Positions 11,731 through 22,180 of a stretch of DNA of 64,000 nucleotides are shown in pieces; the stretch's first letter is position 1, and each line of letters opens with the position of its first letter. Where the stretch lies: assembly GCA_963920665.1 (NCBI GenBank), contig OY987268.1, positions 11,162,501 to 11,226,500 of the forward strand, in the 5' to 3' direction. Origin of the DNA: Straminergon stramineum (Eukaryota; Streptophyta; Bryopsida; Hypnales; Calliergonaceae). The notes under the pieces were generated by a model, which saw nothing but the letters and a program-made list of their open reading frames with translations, did no database searches and was not told the origin of the DNA. The translations under genes were made by a program, and so were the position numbers.

Positions 11731-12432
11731 GGCACTCATTCTTCTCTCAAATCACCCCTTCTAGCCATTATTTTGGCTTTGTAAACACGTTGGTCCATTA
11801 ATTGTGGACTTTTGGCATTTTTGAGCCAAAGTTGTAAACGTGGTGTTTTTGGAGCATTTCAAGCTCCTTTTGTTGCTATTTTGTAAGCATTGAAGGACAT
11901 TGGGGTCCCTTCAAATCTTATGTGTTGTCTTTGTACTTGTTTTGAAGATTTTGGTTGAAATTTGGTAGTATTTTGGTTGTACTAACTCTTTCTTTAGTAT
12001 ATTTGTTATTTATTCAAGTCCTTGTTTAGGACTTGAGTATTGTACACTAACTCTAGAGGATCCTTCCCTTATGACTGGCGATGCCGCTTAGGGAAAAACT
12101 CTAGCTTGTTATGTTTATAGTTTTTGTACTAATTTTTGTACTAACACTTTTGATTCATCTTCCTTTAAGTTCTTTTGTCAAAATCTTTGTGTGTGTTATT
12201 TTCCGTGCTTACTATAACACGGCGAAGCTTTGAATTTAGTTTGTAGAATTAGATAGAAATTTAGTAGGCTTTGAAGGAACACGGCGAAGCTTTGAACTTT
12301 AGAGTCCTAAAATTTTCTCTCAAAAACAAGATTGTAGAAGTTCATCAAGTTAGCATAGAAAAACAAAAACAAAATCTCATCACATTCTCTTTCTCACAAA
12401 TCTTTTAGTTCCATAGAAGTTAGAAGGACTAA

Positions 12433-12582
12433 TTTTCATAGAAAGTAGAAGGACTAATTTTCATAGAAAGTAGAGGGACTAATTTTCATAGAAAATAGAG
12501 GGACTAATTTTCATAGAAAGTAGAGGGACTAATTTTCATAGAAAGTAGAGAGACTGATTTTCATAGAAGGTAGAGGAATAAA
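12433..12582 (+). repeat. 25-bp tandem repeat, six units
   Basis: Copies of TTTTCATAGAAAGTAGAGGG plus ACTAA start at 12433, 12458, 12483, 12508, 12533 and 12558, spaced exactly 25 bases apart with one to three changes per unit. The array lies within the LTR-type element, just before its GC-rich segment. Confidence 0.92.
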
Positions 12583-12624
12583 AACAAAACGAAACGAAAA
12601 AACAAAACAAAACAACAAAACAAA

Positions 12625-12935
12625 AAACGGCCTGCCAAGGCCAGGGAAGTCCCGGCCCAGGCAGGAGCCCCGCCAGGCAGCGGCAGGAGCTCCCCTGATC
12701 AGCCAGGGAGCCCCGCAGCAGAGGCAGGGAGCCCCCAGCCGCAGGGGGAGCCCCGCAGCAGAGGCAGGAGCCCCCTCCCCGGCCAGGTGGCGGCAGGGAG
12801 AGCCCCGGCAGTGGGGGAGCCCCCGCTCAGGCAGGCAGCCCCGCCCAGCCAGGCAGGGGAGAGCCCCCCGCTGGCCAAGCCTGCCTGCTGGACTGCAGGC
12901 CGCGGCCAGGGAGCCAGGGGAGGAATTAATCCCCT
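12625..12935. repeat. GC-rich imperfect minisatellite
   Basis: This roughly 310-bp block is very rich in G and C and is embedded in AT-rich sequence. It is built from variants of GGCAGGGAGCCCC and GCAGCAGAGGCAGGAGCCCC. The open frames on both strands (Pro/Ala/Gly-rich) follow from the repeat and are not evidence of a gene. I did not see the block in the related copy at 47750-49660, so it may have been gained by this copy. Confidence 0.75.
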
Positions 12936-13519
12936 CCCCTCTCAAGAAATTGGAGGTTCCGTTCGATTTTATTTATTTATTTTTGTTTAGGAACTAAGGT
13001 AGAGTAGACATAGGGAAAATAGAAGAGGGAGAGAAAAAGAATTGAAAAGACAAAGACAAAGAAAACAACAACAAAATAAAATAAGTTTAAAGTAGAATTA
13101 AAATAGGTTAGCCATAGGAATAGGTTGAGAAGGAAAACTATCATAGTTTGGAGAAAAAATAGAAACCAACACTAATCTCACCACTCTTTCTCTCTTAGAA
13201 GTTGTAGCAAGTGCACAACAAGATTAGAAGTCACAAACTCAAAGTTGCATGATAGAATGAAGGAGGAGTACAAAAGCTTGAGTTTAGATAGAAATTAGGT
13301 AGAAATCAAGAAAATCTTAAAGAATCAATTAGAACCATAGAAAATAGGATAGATTAGAAAGTTGCCTTGAATTAGTGAAATCTTATCGAAAACCATATCC
13401 TTCCAAATCAACTTGTAGAATAGAATAAGTTTAAATAGTGAAGGGATAGAAAAAACCTCCGTTAGCCATATTCCGCCAACTTGTAATTAAAATCCACTCT
13501 TTAAGCTGTAAGCAAAAAA

Positions 13520-13945
13520 ATGACAAATGAAGGAGAACTCGATGATTTATACAACAACGAGCAAAATAACTTCCAATATGAGGTAAGTTACTAAATAATC
13601 TAAATTATATTAATTTTCAAAGTAGGTCAATTAATACAAATTTAGTAGAAAATTTTTATGTTATTTAGAACTCATCTTTGTGAAAATGTTTGTTTCCAAT
13701 GATTTTTTTTTTTTGCTTAGGATTTAGGAAAAGAGTCCATTGCTTGGAAGGCTCAGTGGAAAATGCTCAGACACCCATTAGTAAATAAAATTAAGACAAA
13801 ACAAAAAGAACCTGTTGTGGAAGTTGTTTACCATGGGTGGGTAAATAAACACTCACATGGGACTCCACCCAATCAGTGCCATGGGACACCCACAAGTGTC
13901 CCATGGTGCCTTGGAGTGGTGGTAACCCTACACCACCAACTTTGA
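13520..13945 (+). CDS. Two-exon small ORF inside the LTR-type element
   Basis: An ATG at 13520 opens 21 codons (MTNEGELDDLYNNEQNNFQY then E) ending exactly at a strong donor GAG|GTAAGT (13583). After 138 bases a T-rich tract and GCTTAG|G gives an acceptor, and the frame resumes without a phase shift at 13721 (DLGKESIAWKAQWKMLRHPL...) to a stop at 13943-13945, making 95 residues. I recognise no domain. The first part is acidic and polar, and the last 35 codons run into Pro/Gly/His-rich sequence that may be non-coding. It could be the start of a transposon gene such as gag that has lost the rest. The perfect splice pair in frame is the main support. It could still be chance. Confidence 0.4.
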
Positions 13946-14751
13946 GTCACCGGGACTCACCAAGGCTCCAAGAGGGAGTGAGGAGGGAGACCAACCCCTC
14001 CTATAGTACTCTCTGTGGGATTCGGCAGACCCCCCCTCCTTGTATGTCAAAGGGAACTCCCAAAACCACTTTGGTTTTGGAAGACCACTCCATTTCTCCC
14101 GATTCACCCTAGTTTGGGACTCCCGAATTTCCACCTGACATAACTTTGCGGTCCGGGATCCAAATCTCACATGCGAGCCCATTTTCGACATCTACTCGAC
14201 GAGTAGATGCCGATGGACTACTCACTTACCCCATTTAGACAAGTCCTCGCAAAGTTATTGCCCTCCAAAGATTCGGATCCACCAGGAGAGGCGTCACGCC
14301 TTCACCATGGCGCTTCTCTTGGCCATAACTTGAGTCTCCTACCTTAGAATCTCGTAATGCTTGTCAATCTAGCATCCTTGTGTTCTTAGCTTTCCAAGGA
14401 TATGCTACATGACATACTTCATGGAGGGATTCCTCATGAACCCCTCCCTCCTAGCCCTTAAGTGTCCCGGCGCCACTAGGACACCCCCACCTTTGAACGC
14501 CCATAACTTTTGACTCACAAGTCCAAATCACGCGTTCTTTGGACGGCTAGAAGCGTCTCCTCGAGACCTTTCCAAGCACGTATCACACGCCCCCAAATTC
14601 GTCCGTATCAGAGCGCTAACACGCTCTGATCGCTCGGGACTCCTAGTCCCCCTCACCTCATCTCTTGCAAGGCTTGGGGAGTCACCCCCAATGTCCCCCT
14701 GCTCACTAAGGTGGCACGGGCACGCCTTGTGATGAGGGTCGTGACAAGGTT

Positions 14752-15677
14752 GAACAATGTATAACAATTAACCCAAAATGAAACAAACTAGTAGGAATGC
14801 ATCATATCATAAGAAAGGGGAAAAAGTAAGAAAAAAAAATAGAAAAATGAAAAAAGATTGAGAAGATAAAGAATCATTGACCAACAAAAAAAGACAAAGG
14901 AAAAATCACAATCATAAAGAGAATTTGTTGGCACAAGAAGACTACTAGGGTGGGGCAAGGGACTTCTACATGCTATGGACATATATACCTATCCTTGTTC
15001 TTTTGATGTGTAGCCATGAAATTGTGGTATGTCCATACTACAATGTATGTAAAGTGGCATGCTCAATGAAAGCATGGAAGGCCACAAAGCAGTGTTGAGG
15101 GTGGTGTTCAATAGTCTATGACTTTAATGTAGTCACTCTAAAGTCATTCTTCAATGGAAGTTTAGAGGCATTGTAGTTGTCAATATAGGGCAAATTTGTT
15201 TCACTTGTCATTTGTTGAATCTGTTACGACAATCTAATCTAAAAATGATTGATTGTATTGTTTTTGGTGAATTTTTGGAGAATGGAGAAGGTGCTTTAGG
15301 TTGTCACTTCAGATCCTCATATCTTTTTTCCACACTTCAAAATGATTTTTAAAAAATTCTTCAAAATCATGATGATATTTACTTATGGGAAAAGAATCTT
15401 AGTTTTTTAGGCACTTTTGAACATTCCAATTTTAGCATATGTACAAAGTACTACCTAGCCAAAGATCTTTCATCAAGCTTATCAATGATAGCATTTTTTC
15501 AAAAATTGTGTGATTTTATCAATATTTTTTTTTATGGGAAAGTTACATAAGTCCTCTTTCATTTCAATGGTGACAATCATCAAATTTATTCCACACAAAT
15601 GAGGGATTATTCTTGTTAGAAGAACTAATCAAGAAAACAAAAGCTATGATCTCCCCCACCTCCTAGTCCTTTAGGGA
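14752..15677. other. Stretch without recognised gene
   Basis: No gene recognised. AGTCACTCTAAAGTCATTC at 15131-15149 resembles the subterminal repeats seen at 9200-9440. A possible TTAA-element right end (CTTTAGGGA before TTAA, 15669-15681) has no clear left partner. Confidence 0.4.
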
Positions 15678-15681
15678 TTAA

Positions 15682-15760
15682 CCTTAGAAAGATGGGCCAA
15701 TGACCAATTTTTTAAATCTCAAAGTCTGTCTTTCTAAGTACTAAGGTAGAAAGATCTAGT
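15682..15760 (-). mobile_element. TTAA element end, family F, reverse orientation
   Basis: TTAA (15678-15681) followed by CCTTAGAAAGATGGGCCAAT matches the reversed right end of the family F copy at 29447-30123 (CCTTAGAAGGACGGGCCCAT). The other end is not resolved. The right end at 16358 would give 677 bp, but that end is in the same orientation as an ordinary right end. Confidence 0.5.
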
Positions 15761-16231
15761 TGATGTGCATAGATAGAGTCACAATTACATATAGGGGTTC
15801 TTTTTTAACCATAGACAAATGAAAATCACAAATTTTTGGAAAAAAATTACGAAGATTGGAATATTTTTGTATTTTATGAGAATTTTCAAAGTCAATACTT
15901 GAAATAACCTTAAAGCATTCTACATATGCATCTTTGAACCATGTCTTAAAGAAATAAAACCATTCACTAAAGGGTCTCTTACTTTTCAACTATATTTCAC
16001 CATGGTTAAAGTTGGAGACATCCCATAAAGGATGGTTTGAGGTCATATTTAGAACACTTTAATCCTACACGCACTTTGTAAACATAACATTCAATAGCCT
16101 CATGCATCATGTTCATCACATTGGGCCTCTACTTATCCACTTAGCTATTGATGAAATATTGTTGGATCTTGAATATTCTACATCATCTATTATAGCTAGC
16201 CGAGGTACTAATAGTGCATGCTATTGAATGT

Positions 16232-16358
16232 TATGAATCTAAAAGGTTTGATGGATGACTTCATTGTAAATCGTAGAAACCGAGAATGCAACTATAAGTC
16301 CAATAATCAAAACATTTTGGTGACTACCTTGGTCATGGGGGGTAGCATCCTTCTAGGG
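16232..16358 (+). mobile_element. Short TTAA element, family F, degenerate left end
   Basis: The right end GGGGGGTAGCATCCTTCTAGGG is followed by TTAA (16359-16362) and preceded by GGTGACTACC and GATGGATGACTTC, the same phrases as in 3845-3989. The left end (near TTATGAATCTAAAAGG) has drifted. Confidence 0.55.
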
Positions 16359-16362
16359 TTAA

Positions 16363-17438
16363 AAGACCTCTACTTCACAATATTGGAGGAGGGGGGGCAC
16401 AAAAATAGATACTTCTACTTTACTTATAAATGAGATTCATAAATTTTTTTCTTTTAGAGATGTAATCATGTATATGTCTTCTATAAGTCATAAAATTTCA
16501 GATTTTTTGATGAAATTTGAAAGTATTGTGAATCTTTGTATAAAAGTAGAACAAATTCACATCAAATATATTTTATCCCTAAAGGACAACAAGCTTGTGT
16601 AGGTTCATTCAAAGTCATTTATGAATGTATGGAAGGGAAATTTTTATCTAAGATGTGTACTTGTATAAGTTAAGCTTTGTGAACTTTTTTTCCAATAAGA
16701 TGCATGAATCAAAGTTACAGGGTTTGAAATTTTAGGGGCAACTTAGGTAGTATACTAATAGAGAGAAAGCAAGTAGTCAAGATAGTTGTGAATTTTTTTC
16801 ATTAACTTTGAATGCTTATATCTTGCAATCAATGAAGCCATATGGGATGAAATTTTTATGATACATTCTTATAGTAGTATAGTTAAATAATGTGTGGTTG
16901 AAAATGAAAAAACTTCCTCTTCCAATTTTCACTCAATGCACTAAAAATGTCAATTTTTGAACAATTTTTGAACCTTTAGCTCAAATTCTAGTGTAAATTC
17001 ATGAGATTTATTTTCTAATCATTTTCTAAGTTTAAAAAAAATGATTTATAAAAGGAAATTTTTTTTTTGACTATTGGGATTTTAATTTTTCTAAAAATTG
17101 AGTTCTCCCCAAACAATTGAAATCTTGTTTATGTAGTTTTGTTTCTCTGGACATCCTCTCACTACAAGATGATGTTGGATATGTTAGACATCTCCATTAT
17201 CTTTCAAAATTGGCATACAAGCAACTATCATAACTACATACCCAATGGTCCCAATTCTCATCGTTGGATAATGCCTCTTTCTCCACAAAGTTGAATCAAA
17301 CTATACAAACCTTGTTGGGCAAAGCCTAAAATTTATATTCTTCTAACCCTAGGCATTATAATCTTGCAATTTATAGGGTATAATGACCTAAAAACAATTC
17401 CATTCACTTTTAGGTAAGTATAATACAAATTTGTGTGG
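16363..17438. other. AT-rich stretch without recognised gene
   Basis: No gene or bounded element recognised. Phrases such as ATCTTGCAATC with 'ATGAAATTTTTATG' resemble interiors of the TTAA families, so decayed copies are likely. Confidence 0.4.
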
Positions 17439-17442
17439 TTAA

Positions 17443-18007
17443 TTCTTAAAGGACCAATGTACATTTCCGGAAGGAATTGTAAAATAATGCCACTTTTTAT
17501 AGTAGTGAGAAAAAATGAAAAGAAAAACTTTAGTTTTCTTTTTACAAAATTCAACCATACAAATTTGTATTGGGTTGATTTTGGAATGTGTGGAAAAAAT
17601 TCAAAAACTTTGTCCACATGGATTGAAAGATTATAACATTTAAAGTTAGACAAAAAGTTTTATTTTGACCTTACCCAACAAGTCCAATAGACTTTAACTC
17701 CAAGATTTTTACACTATACATGGTGTGTATTTTTTTGGCATTTGTATCCAGTATCATGTAAGTTACATACTTGCGAAATTTCAAAATGAGAGGAAGAGTT
17801 TTGCACATGTGGCCCAAAGCTGCCCCAAACATTTAGGGCAACATAACTTTTGATGTTGGCGTTTGATTAGAAAAAAAACAATATTCACATTGAAATCATT
17901 TGCACACCTTATGTCAAAATTTTGTGAACATCCAATCAAAATGAACTTTGTAGGAACCTACCTAAGATTGTTGTGTAATGCTAAACAAACACTTGATCCT
18001 TTAGGGT
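17443..18007 (+). mobile_element. TTAA element, 565 bp
   Basis: TTAA (17439-17442) then TTCTTAAAGGACCAATG at the left; GATCCTTTAGGGT then TTAA (18008-18011) at the right. Length and end motifs fit the 570-574 bp copies at 38028-38597 and 59749-60322. The interior is non-coding. The long open frames on both strands are not conserved in the other copies. Confidence 0.6.
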
Positions 18008-18518
18008 TTAAGGATTTGGAAAATGTTTTTATATTTCAATTATGATCAATGTACTAGCAAGTGACAATTTGAGATATTTTTGTGAAAAACACCCACAATC
18101 CTTTACAGGTTAAAATTAGAAAATTCCCCTTAGATGTATATTATATTATAGAACATCATGGTGCAAAAAAATATACTATAACACTTTAAGATTAGAAAAT
18201 TAGCATTCTACAATAATAGGAAAGTTTGCAAATCTCCAACCTTCATTCCAGTAGAATTGGTGAAATGCTCCCCCCGAACACTAAAAAGTCCTATATTCAT
18301 GCCACTTACATCTAAACCACTTTGATTTTTGGCAACAAATTGCACAAAAGCTATGTGATAGTTTAAGGGTTGATCGGAGGTGTTTTAACACAACCTTGGA
18401 TAGAATTCTTATTACCTTGAAAATTTTCAATAAAGTAGGTTGATGGAAACCAACTATGACCCCAAATAAATCACAATTTAGGAAGAATGGGTCACTAAAG
18501 AAATTAGTGCCAATCTAA

Positions 18519-18824
18519 GAGCATGGGCACCCTTGCATGCTAGGGGTCTAACACACTTCAAATGTGTTTGAAAAGTGTTATGGGCCCTTTACAATATTCT
18601 CTTGCCACTCAATTCTAGCATGGTAAGGAATGTCCTTTGAAATCACTATTCATCCTAGGTTTAGTTGCTTCAACCTTTCTTCTACTTGACAATTGGTCAC
18701 TCGACTATTTATGGGTCAGATTTGGTGAAGAAGGGTAGGTGAAAGACATGGAAATTGAGGGCTCTTTAAAATTAGATGGAAAATTTGAGTGTGCCAAGTT
18801 TGGCAACTAAGGGTATGGATGCTC
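18519..18824. mobile_element. Tourist-like MITE, 306 bp
   Basis: The ends GAGCATGGGCACCCTT and, reversed, GAGCATCCATACCCTT are flanked by TAA (18516-18518 and 18825-18827). A three-base TWA duplication with GAGCAT ends fits PIF/Harbinger (Tourist-like) MITEs. Two similar elements occur at 36223-36688 and 38759-39268. Confidence 0.75.
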
Positions 18825-19078
18825 TAAGATTTTGGTCGTCTCCGATAATTTTAACCACAATCCTGGCAAAATTGATGCAGAGGGGCTATGGTGGGCCTTA
18901 CACCTAGAGTGCCTACATTACATTGCTGAATCTGAGTGATGAGACTAACCGGGAAACAAGAGCACCCAGCTCTGTGCCAACCAAACGTGATGGCTAAACC
19001 TTTAAAGTTCAGCATAACAAGTTCACAGTTGCCAAAACTATAGACTTGTCTTATCCATGAATGGACAAGCCTGTAATG

Positions 19079-20042
19079 CACTAGAAGAAAATCGTGTCCG
19101 CCACAACCAACTGAAATGCAACTATATGTCCTATGCAACTGCCCTACAACTACAACCCTCTATATTTGCACCAAATTTGATATATACATTACTGTAGTTG
19201 CAAAGTAGTTGTAGATTGAAGTTTCAAGTTGCATGTAGTTGCAAAGTAGTCGTAGATTGAAGTTTTGGGTTACAAGAATGTAACAACAGAATTACTGTGA
19301 TTTATTCTACATCCAATATTCATCACAATTGTCGACGTGGATAACTTTACATTCTATAAAGTTTAGTGTGTCAAACTATAGTTGCATATAATCTGAATTT
19401 GACTTGACTGCAACTACACTACAACTAAAATGCAACTAGAGAACAACTAGAATGCAACTAAAATAAGACTAAAAAATAAATAGAATCAAGTTTTATATTA
19501 ATTGTCCCATATCAATTGTCAAGAGTACCATTAGATTGAACACATAAGAATTGTAAGTTATATCATGTTTACGTAATGAAGTTTGATAATAAACTTTGTA
19601 GATTTCTACAACTTGTAGATATCTACAAATGTTTAAAGTATAAGAAATTTAAAAACTTATGAAATTTAAAGTTTCATAAACTGGTGAAATCTATTCAATA
19701 TCAATATTTGAATTTGGTCATCTAAAAAAAGCTAAATGTGAAGTTGCAAATGAGTTACAAACAAGTTGCAAATGAGTTGCAAACAAGTTGTAAATGAGTC
19801 GCAAACTAGTTGCAAACAAGTTGCACAAAAATACTTTCCACGTCAGAAGAGTTCATCGATGAAGTTCCACGTAGGCTATCCAAAAAAACCCAATCTTGTC
19901 AACTTTTGCAACTACATTGCAACTGGTGCAACTTGTCCACTGCAACTGCGAGCTCCAAATTGTCACCCAGTTGCAAATGTCCGGTGCAACTACAAAACTA
20001 GTTGCTAATTGTAGTCGCAGAACTCCTGATTTTCTTCTAGTG
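19079..20042. mobile_element. Non-autonomous CACTA transposon, 964 bp
   Basis: It starts CACTAGAAGAAAATCGTG and its reversed right end reads CACTAGAAGAAAATCAGG. The flanking duplication is ATG (19076-19078 and 20043-20045), and the unoccupied sequence CCTGTAATGATTGTACTCC is found near 7510-7528. Both arms carry many GCAACTAC/TTGCAACT-type motifs (19100-19450; 19900-20010), and 19742-19825 is a tandem run of TTGCAAATGAG / TTGCAAACAAG, as in CACTA subterminal regions. No transposase coding is seen, so it would depend on a helper. Confidence 0.92.
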
Positions 20043-20118
20043 ATGATTGTACTCCGTAGTAATTTTTTCAAACTCCATCCTCGTATTGATTGTGGAGTTT
20101 GAGCAAGAGTGTATTGTA

Positions 20119-21357
20119 CAATGCCCCCCAATAAGTCTTGCAACCCCATGTCTAATTCTCTACCAAAAAATTTGATTACAAAACATACTCTTGGTAGGTA
20201 AATTTAGATATTTGATTGAGATTTTTTGCCTCATACAAGGTGAGTTATGTACCTTGTTGTAACTCATTTCACTTTTTAAAAATATCTCTTTTTGTGAGAG
20301 GTGGTTGATTTTGAAAACACTATATTGAGTGCAAAGGTACAATGCTACACTTACAAATTTTGTTGTAGGAGATCACACGTAGTATATGTCATCCAACTTT
20401 GGAGTTGAAAGGATCAACATTATTGCATGCATGCTTCTAGTGATTGTTGCTTGTAGACATTGCCTACAAGTTTTGTGAGAAAAGATCAATGTTTGTCTAG
20501 AATATTGTGTATGTGGTATTGCTAGGAGTTCTATAAGCAAACTTTGTGAAGTTCTAAGTAGTATTAGTTAACTTTGCACCTTGACATACTATGAAAGTCA
20601 TTGACTGCCAACCAAATTCTTTAGACCTCAATCCTATAGAAAACTTATGGAAGAAAATCAAAGATCAAGTGCAAAGAAGGTGTAGACCCCATAACAAAGA
20701 CCAAATGTGGACATTAGTGAATTTGACTTAGGAGGATATACCTCAAGAAAGTATCAAAAAAAGTTAATTTTTGTAATGCCAAACCGAAGAGAAGTTGTGA
20801 TGGTAGCTTAAGGTGGTAGTATTTGATGGTAGTGTATGTACCACTTTGATGCAAAGTAGTTGCTAATGAACAAGACATAATGTAAAGTTCATGTTATAGT
20901 AGGCTTCTATAGTACTAGAGCTTTCTAAAGATACCCTATTTGACAACATTTGTTAAATTTTTTTTCTATAAATGGGCTTGCTTCTCTTTGCCTTAAATGT
21001 TTATGAATGAAAATTGCAAAATCACCTAGAGGAAAATTTTACCTACATAATGTGAGTCTTTGTAACATGAAAGATGTAAACAATGATATTTCCTAAATAC
21101 TTGTGCAATCAAATCTTAAAAAATCATCACATATATTTTTCAATTAATTATTATATAAGGCCATGAAAAACTAATAAAATAATTCACCAAAAATGGAGTT
21201 CCTATCTTTTTACATTGAAATTTCATATGTTGATTAAGGTTCCATAAAGCAATAGATTGAATAAGATAGTTTTGATAGATTATTTTTAAAATGGAGTCAA
21301 AAAGAAAAAAATTGAAGGGCTTCATAGTGGGATTGCAAGACTTAATGGAGGGTATTG
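20119..21357 (+). mobile_element. Tc1/mariner-type element, 1,239 bp, defective
   Basis: The ends are CAATGCCCCCCAATAAGTCT and, reversed, CAATACCCTCCATTAAGTCT, flanked by TA (20117-20118 and 21358-21359). The host repeat without the insert is at about 7585-7600. The interior keeps a transposase C-terminal remnant (20591-20731). The length is that of a short Tc1-like element, but the upstream catalytic segments are not recognisable, so it is inactive. Confidence 0.87.
20591..20731 (+). pseudogene. Tc1-like transposase C-terminal remnant
   Basis: The frame reads MKVIDCQPNS then LDLNPIENLWKKIKDQVQRR and ends at a stop 46 codons in. (D)WP..SPDLNPIENLW is the signature around the third catalytic acid (the E of IENLW) of DD34E Tc1-like transposases, which cut and rejoin DNA at TA. 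The next 30 bases give EDIPQESIKK in a position where Tc1 proteins have IPQE, so the TAG at 20729 interrupts the gene. The DNA-binding domain and first two aspartates are not found. Plant mariner-like elements usually have a DD39D motif without IENLW, so the type is unusual for a plant. Confidence 0.85.
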
Positions 21358-21366
21358 TACAGACTG

Positions 21367-21518
21367 TTTTTTTTGTTTTTTTTGAAACACATGGACAATT
21401 TCCATTGATAGAGGAAACAGAACAAAGAACCAAGGGAACAAGTCCCCGGTGGCAATTTTTTAAGTCTTCAGACAACCTAACGACCTAACAAACCGGAAGA
21501 GCCAGGAGCTCACAGGAC
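21367..21518 (-). mobile_element. Retroposon, 152 bp, minus strand
   Basis: Poly-T at the left (poly-A on the minus strand) followed by TTTGAAACACATGGACAATT, related to the LINE tails at 8438 and 26041. It is flanked by TGTACAGAC (21356-21364 and 21519-21527), extending to 11 bases with one mismatch. It landed at the right edge of the Tc1-like element. Confidence 0.78.
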
Positions 21519-21671
21519 TGTACAGACAGTTTGGAAGCGTGAGTTTTATTCCCTGAGTTTGTCCTGCTCACTTGGCTTCTCTGTCACCAGTTCACCACCT
21601 GTGGCTAGGCTCCCAAATAGATGAACTTATTTTGCCTAGTATGCAGCTAGAGTGTGACAATAATGACTCTA

Positions 21672-21941
21672 CCGTAAGTACGCATAGGTCAATTTCGGCA
21701 GGTTGATGCCAAAAGAGTTTACTTTTCACAGATCGGCAGGCGGATAGGATTTTTTCGCTTTTCTGCACTTTCTCCTAATTTTGGATTGATTCCTTCTATT
21801 CATCTGTAAGTGTGTTCCTTTTCCTAATTTTTCTCAAGAATATTTTTTTCAGATTTTTAGAAACAGTTGTGAATAATTTTTTTAATTTCCATATTTTTCA
21901 AATTTTCCTGAGTTATTTACGAAACTGACCTACACATACAG
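21672..21941. mobile_element. TA-flanked MITE, 270 bp
   Basis: The ends CCGTAAGTACGCATAGGTCA and, reversed, CTGTATGTGTAGGTCAGTTT are related inverted repeats (about 20 bp, with gaps). TA flanks both sides (21670-21671, 21942-21943), and the copy at 7741-7760 reads ACTCTATTACTTG uninterrupted. This fits a Tc1/mariner-type MITE. Confidence 0.83.
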
Positions 21942-22180
21942 TATTACTTGTCCATCTGGATGATTAGTTGTAGAATTTACACCTTCATATATGCTACAGT
22001 ATGAAGATGCTAGATCATTCAGGGAGCTCCAAGCAGTGGAACTAAAAGTCTACCTGCAGTAGGGAAATCCTAGAAACAAATCCTTGGATGGTGGTATCAT
22101 AGTACAATAGAGAACTCACAGAAGATCATGCAAGCTCTGGGCTCTGGATGGCTGGCAAGATGGGAAGATGCATATGTTAA

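Larger units (their letters stand above)
10063..14746 (+). mobile_element. 4,684-bp LTR-type element or giant solo LTR with 5-bp TSD
   Basis: It starts TGTCGCGCCCC and ends GGGTCGTGACA, the short inverted TG..CA ends usual for plant Gypsy-type LTRs, and has a perfect 5-bp duplication AGGTT (10058-10062 and 14747-14751). I found no internal duplicate of the termini, so it reads as one long solo LTR or a short non-autonomous element rather than LTR-internal-LTR. It contains a TATA box at 11723, a 25-bp tandem array, a GC-rich minisatellite and a small intron-bearing frame. An inverted, truncated relative lies at about 47750-49660. No gag-pol domains are seen. Confidence 0.8.
19006..22180 (+). 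repeat. Host repeat, copy 2, split by four insertions
   Basis: Fragments 19006-19078, 20043-20118, 21519-21671 and 21942-22180 join end to end and match 7447-7954. The pieces are separated by a CACTA element, a Tc1-like element, a retroposon and a TA MITE, each with its own target duplication. The remaining host sequence continues beyond two TTAA elements at 24094. Confidence 0.82.

Noticed and set aside
12529..12990. Pro/Ala/Gly-rich frames on both strands
   Set aside because: Produced by the GC-rich minisatellite; both strands are open for the same reason.
8909..15200. A complete CACTA element interrupted by the LTR-type element
   Set aside because: The left terminus and subterminal repeats are convincing, but no matching right terminus with GTAGTG was found, so only the left arm is annotated.
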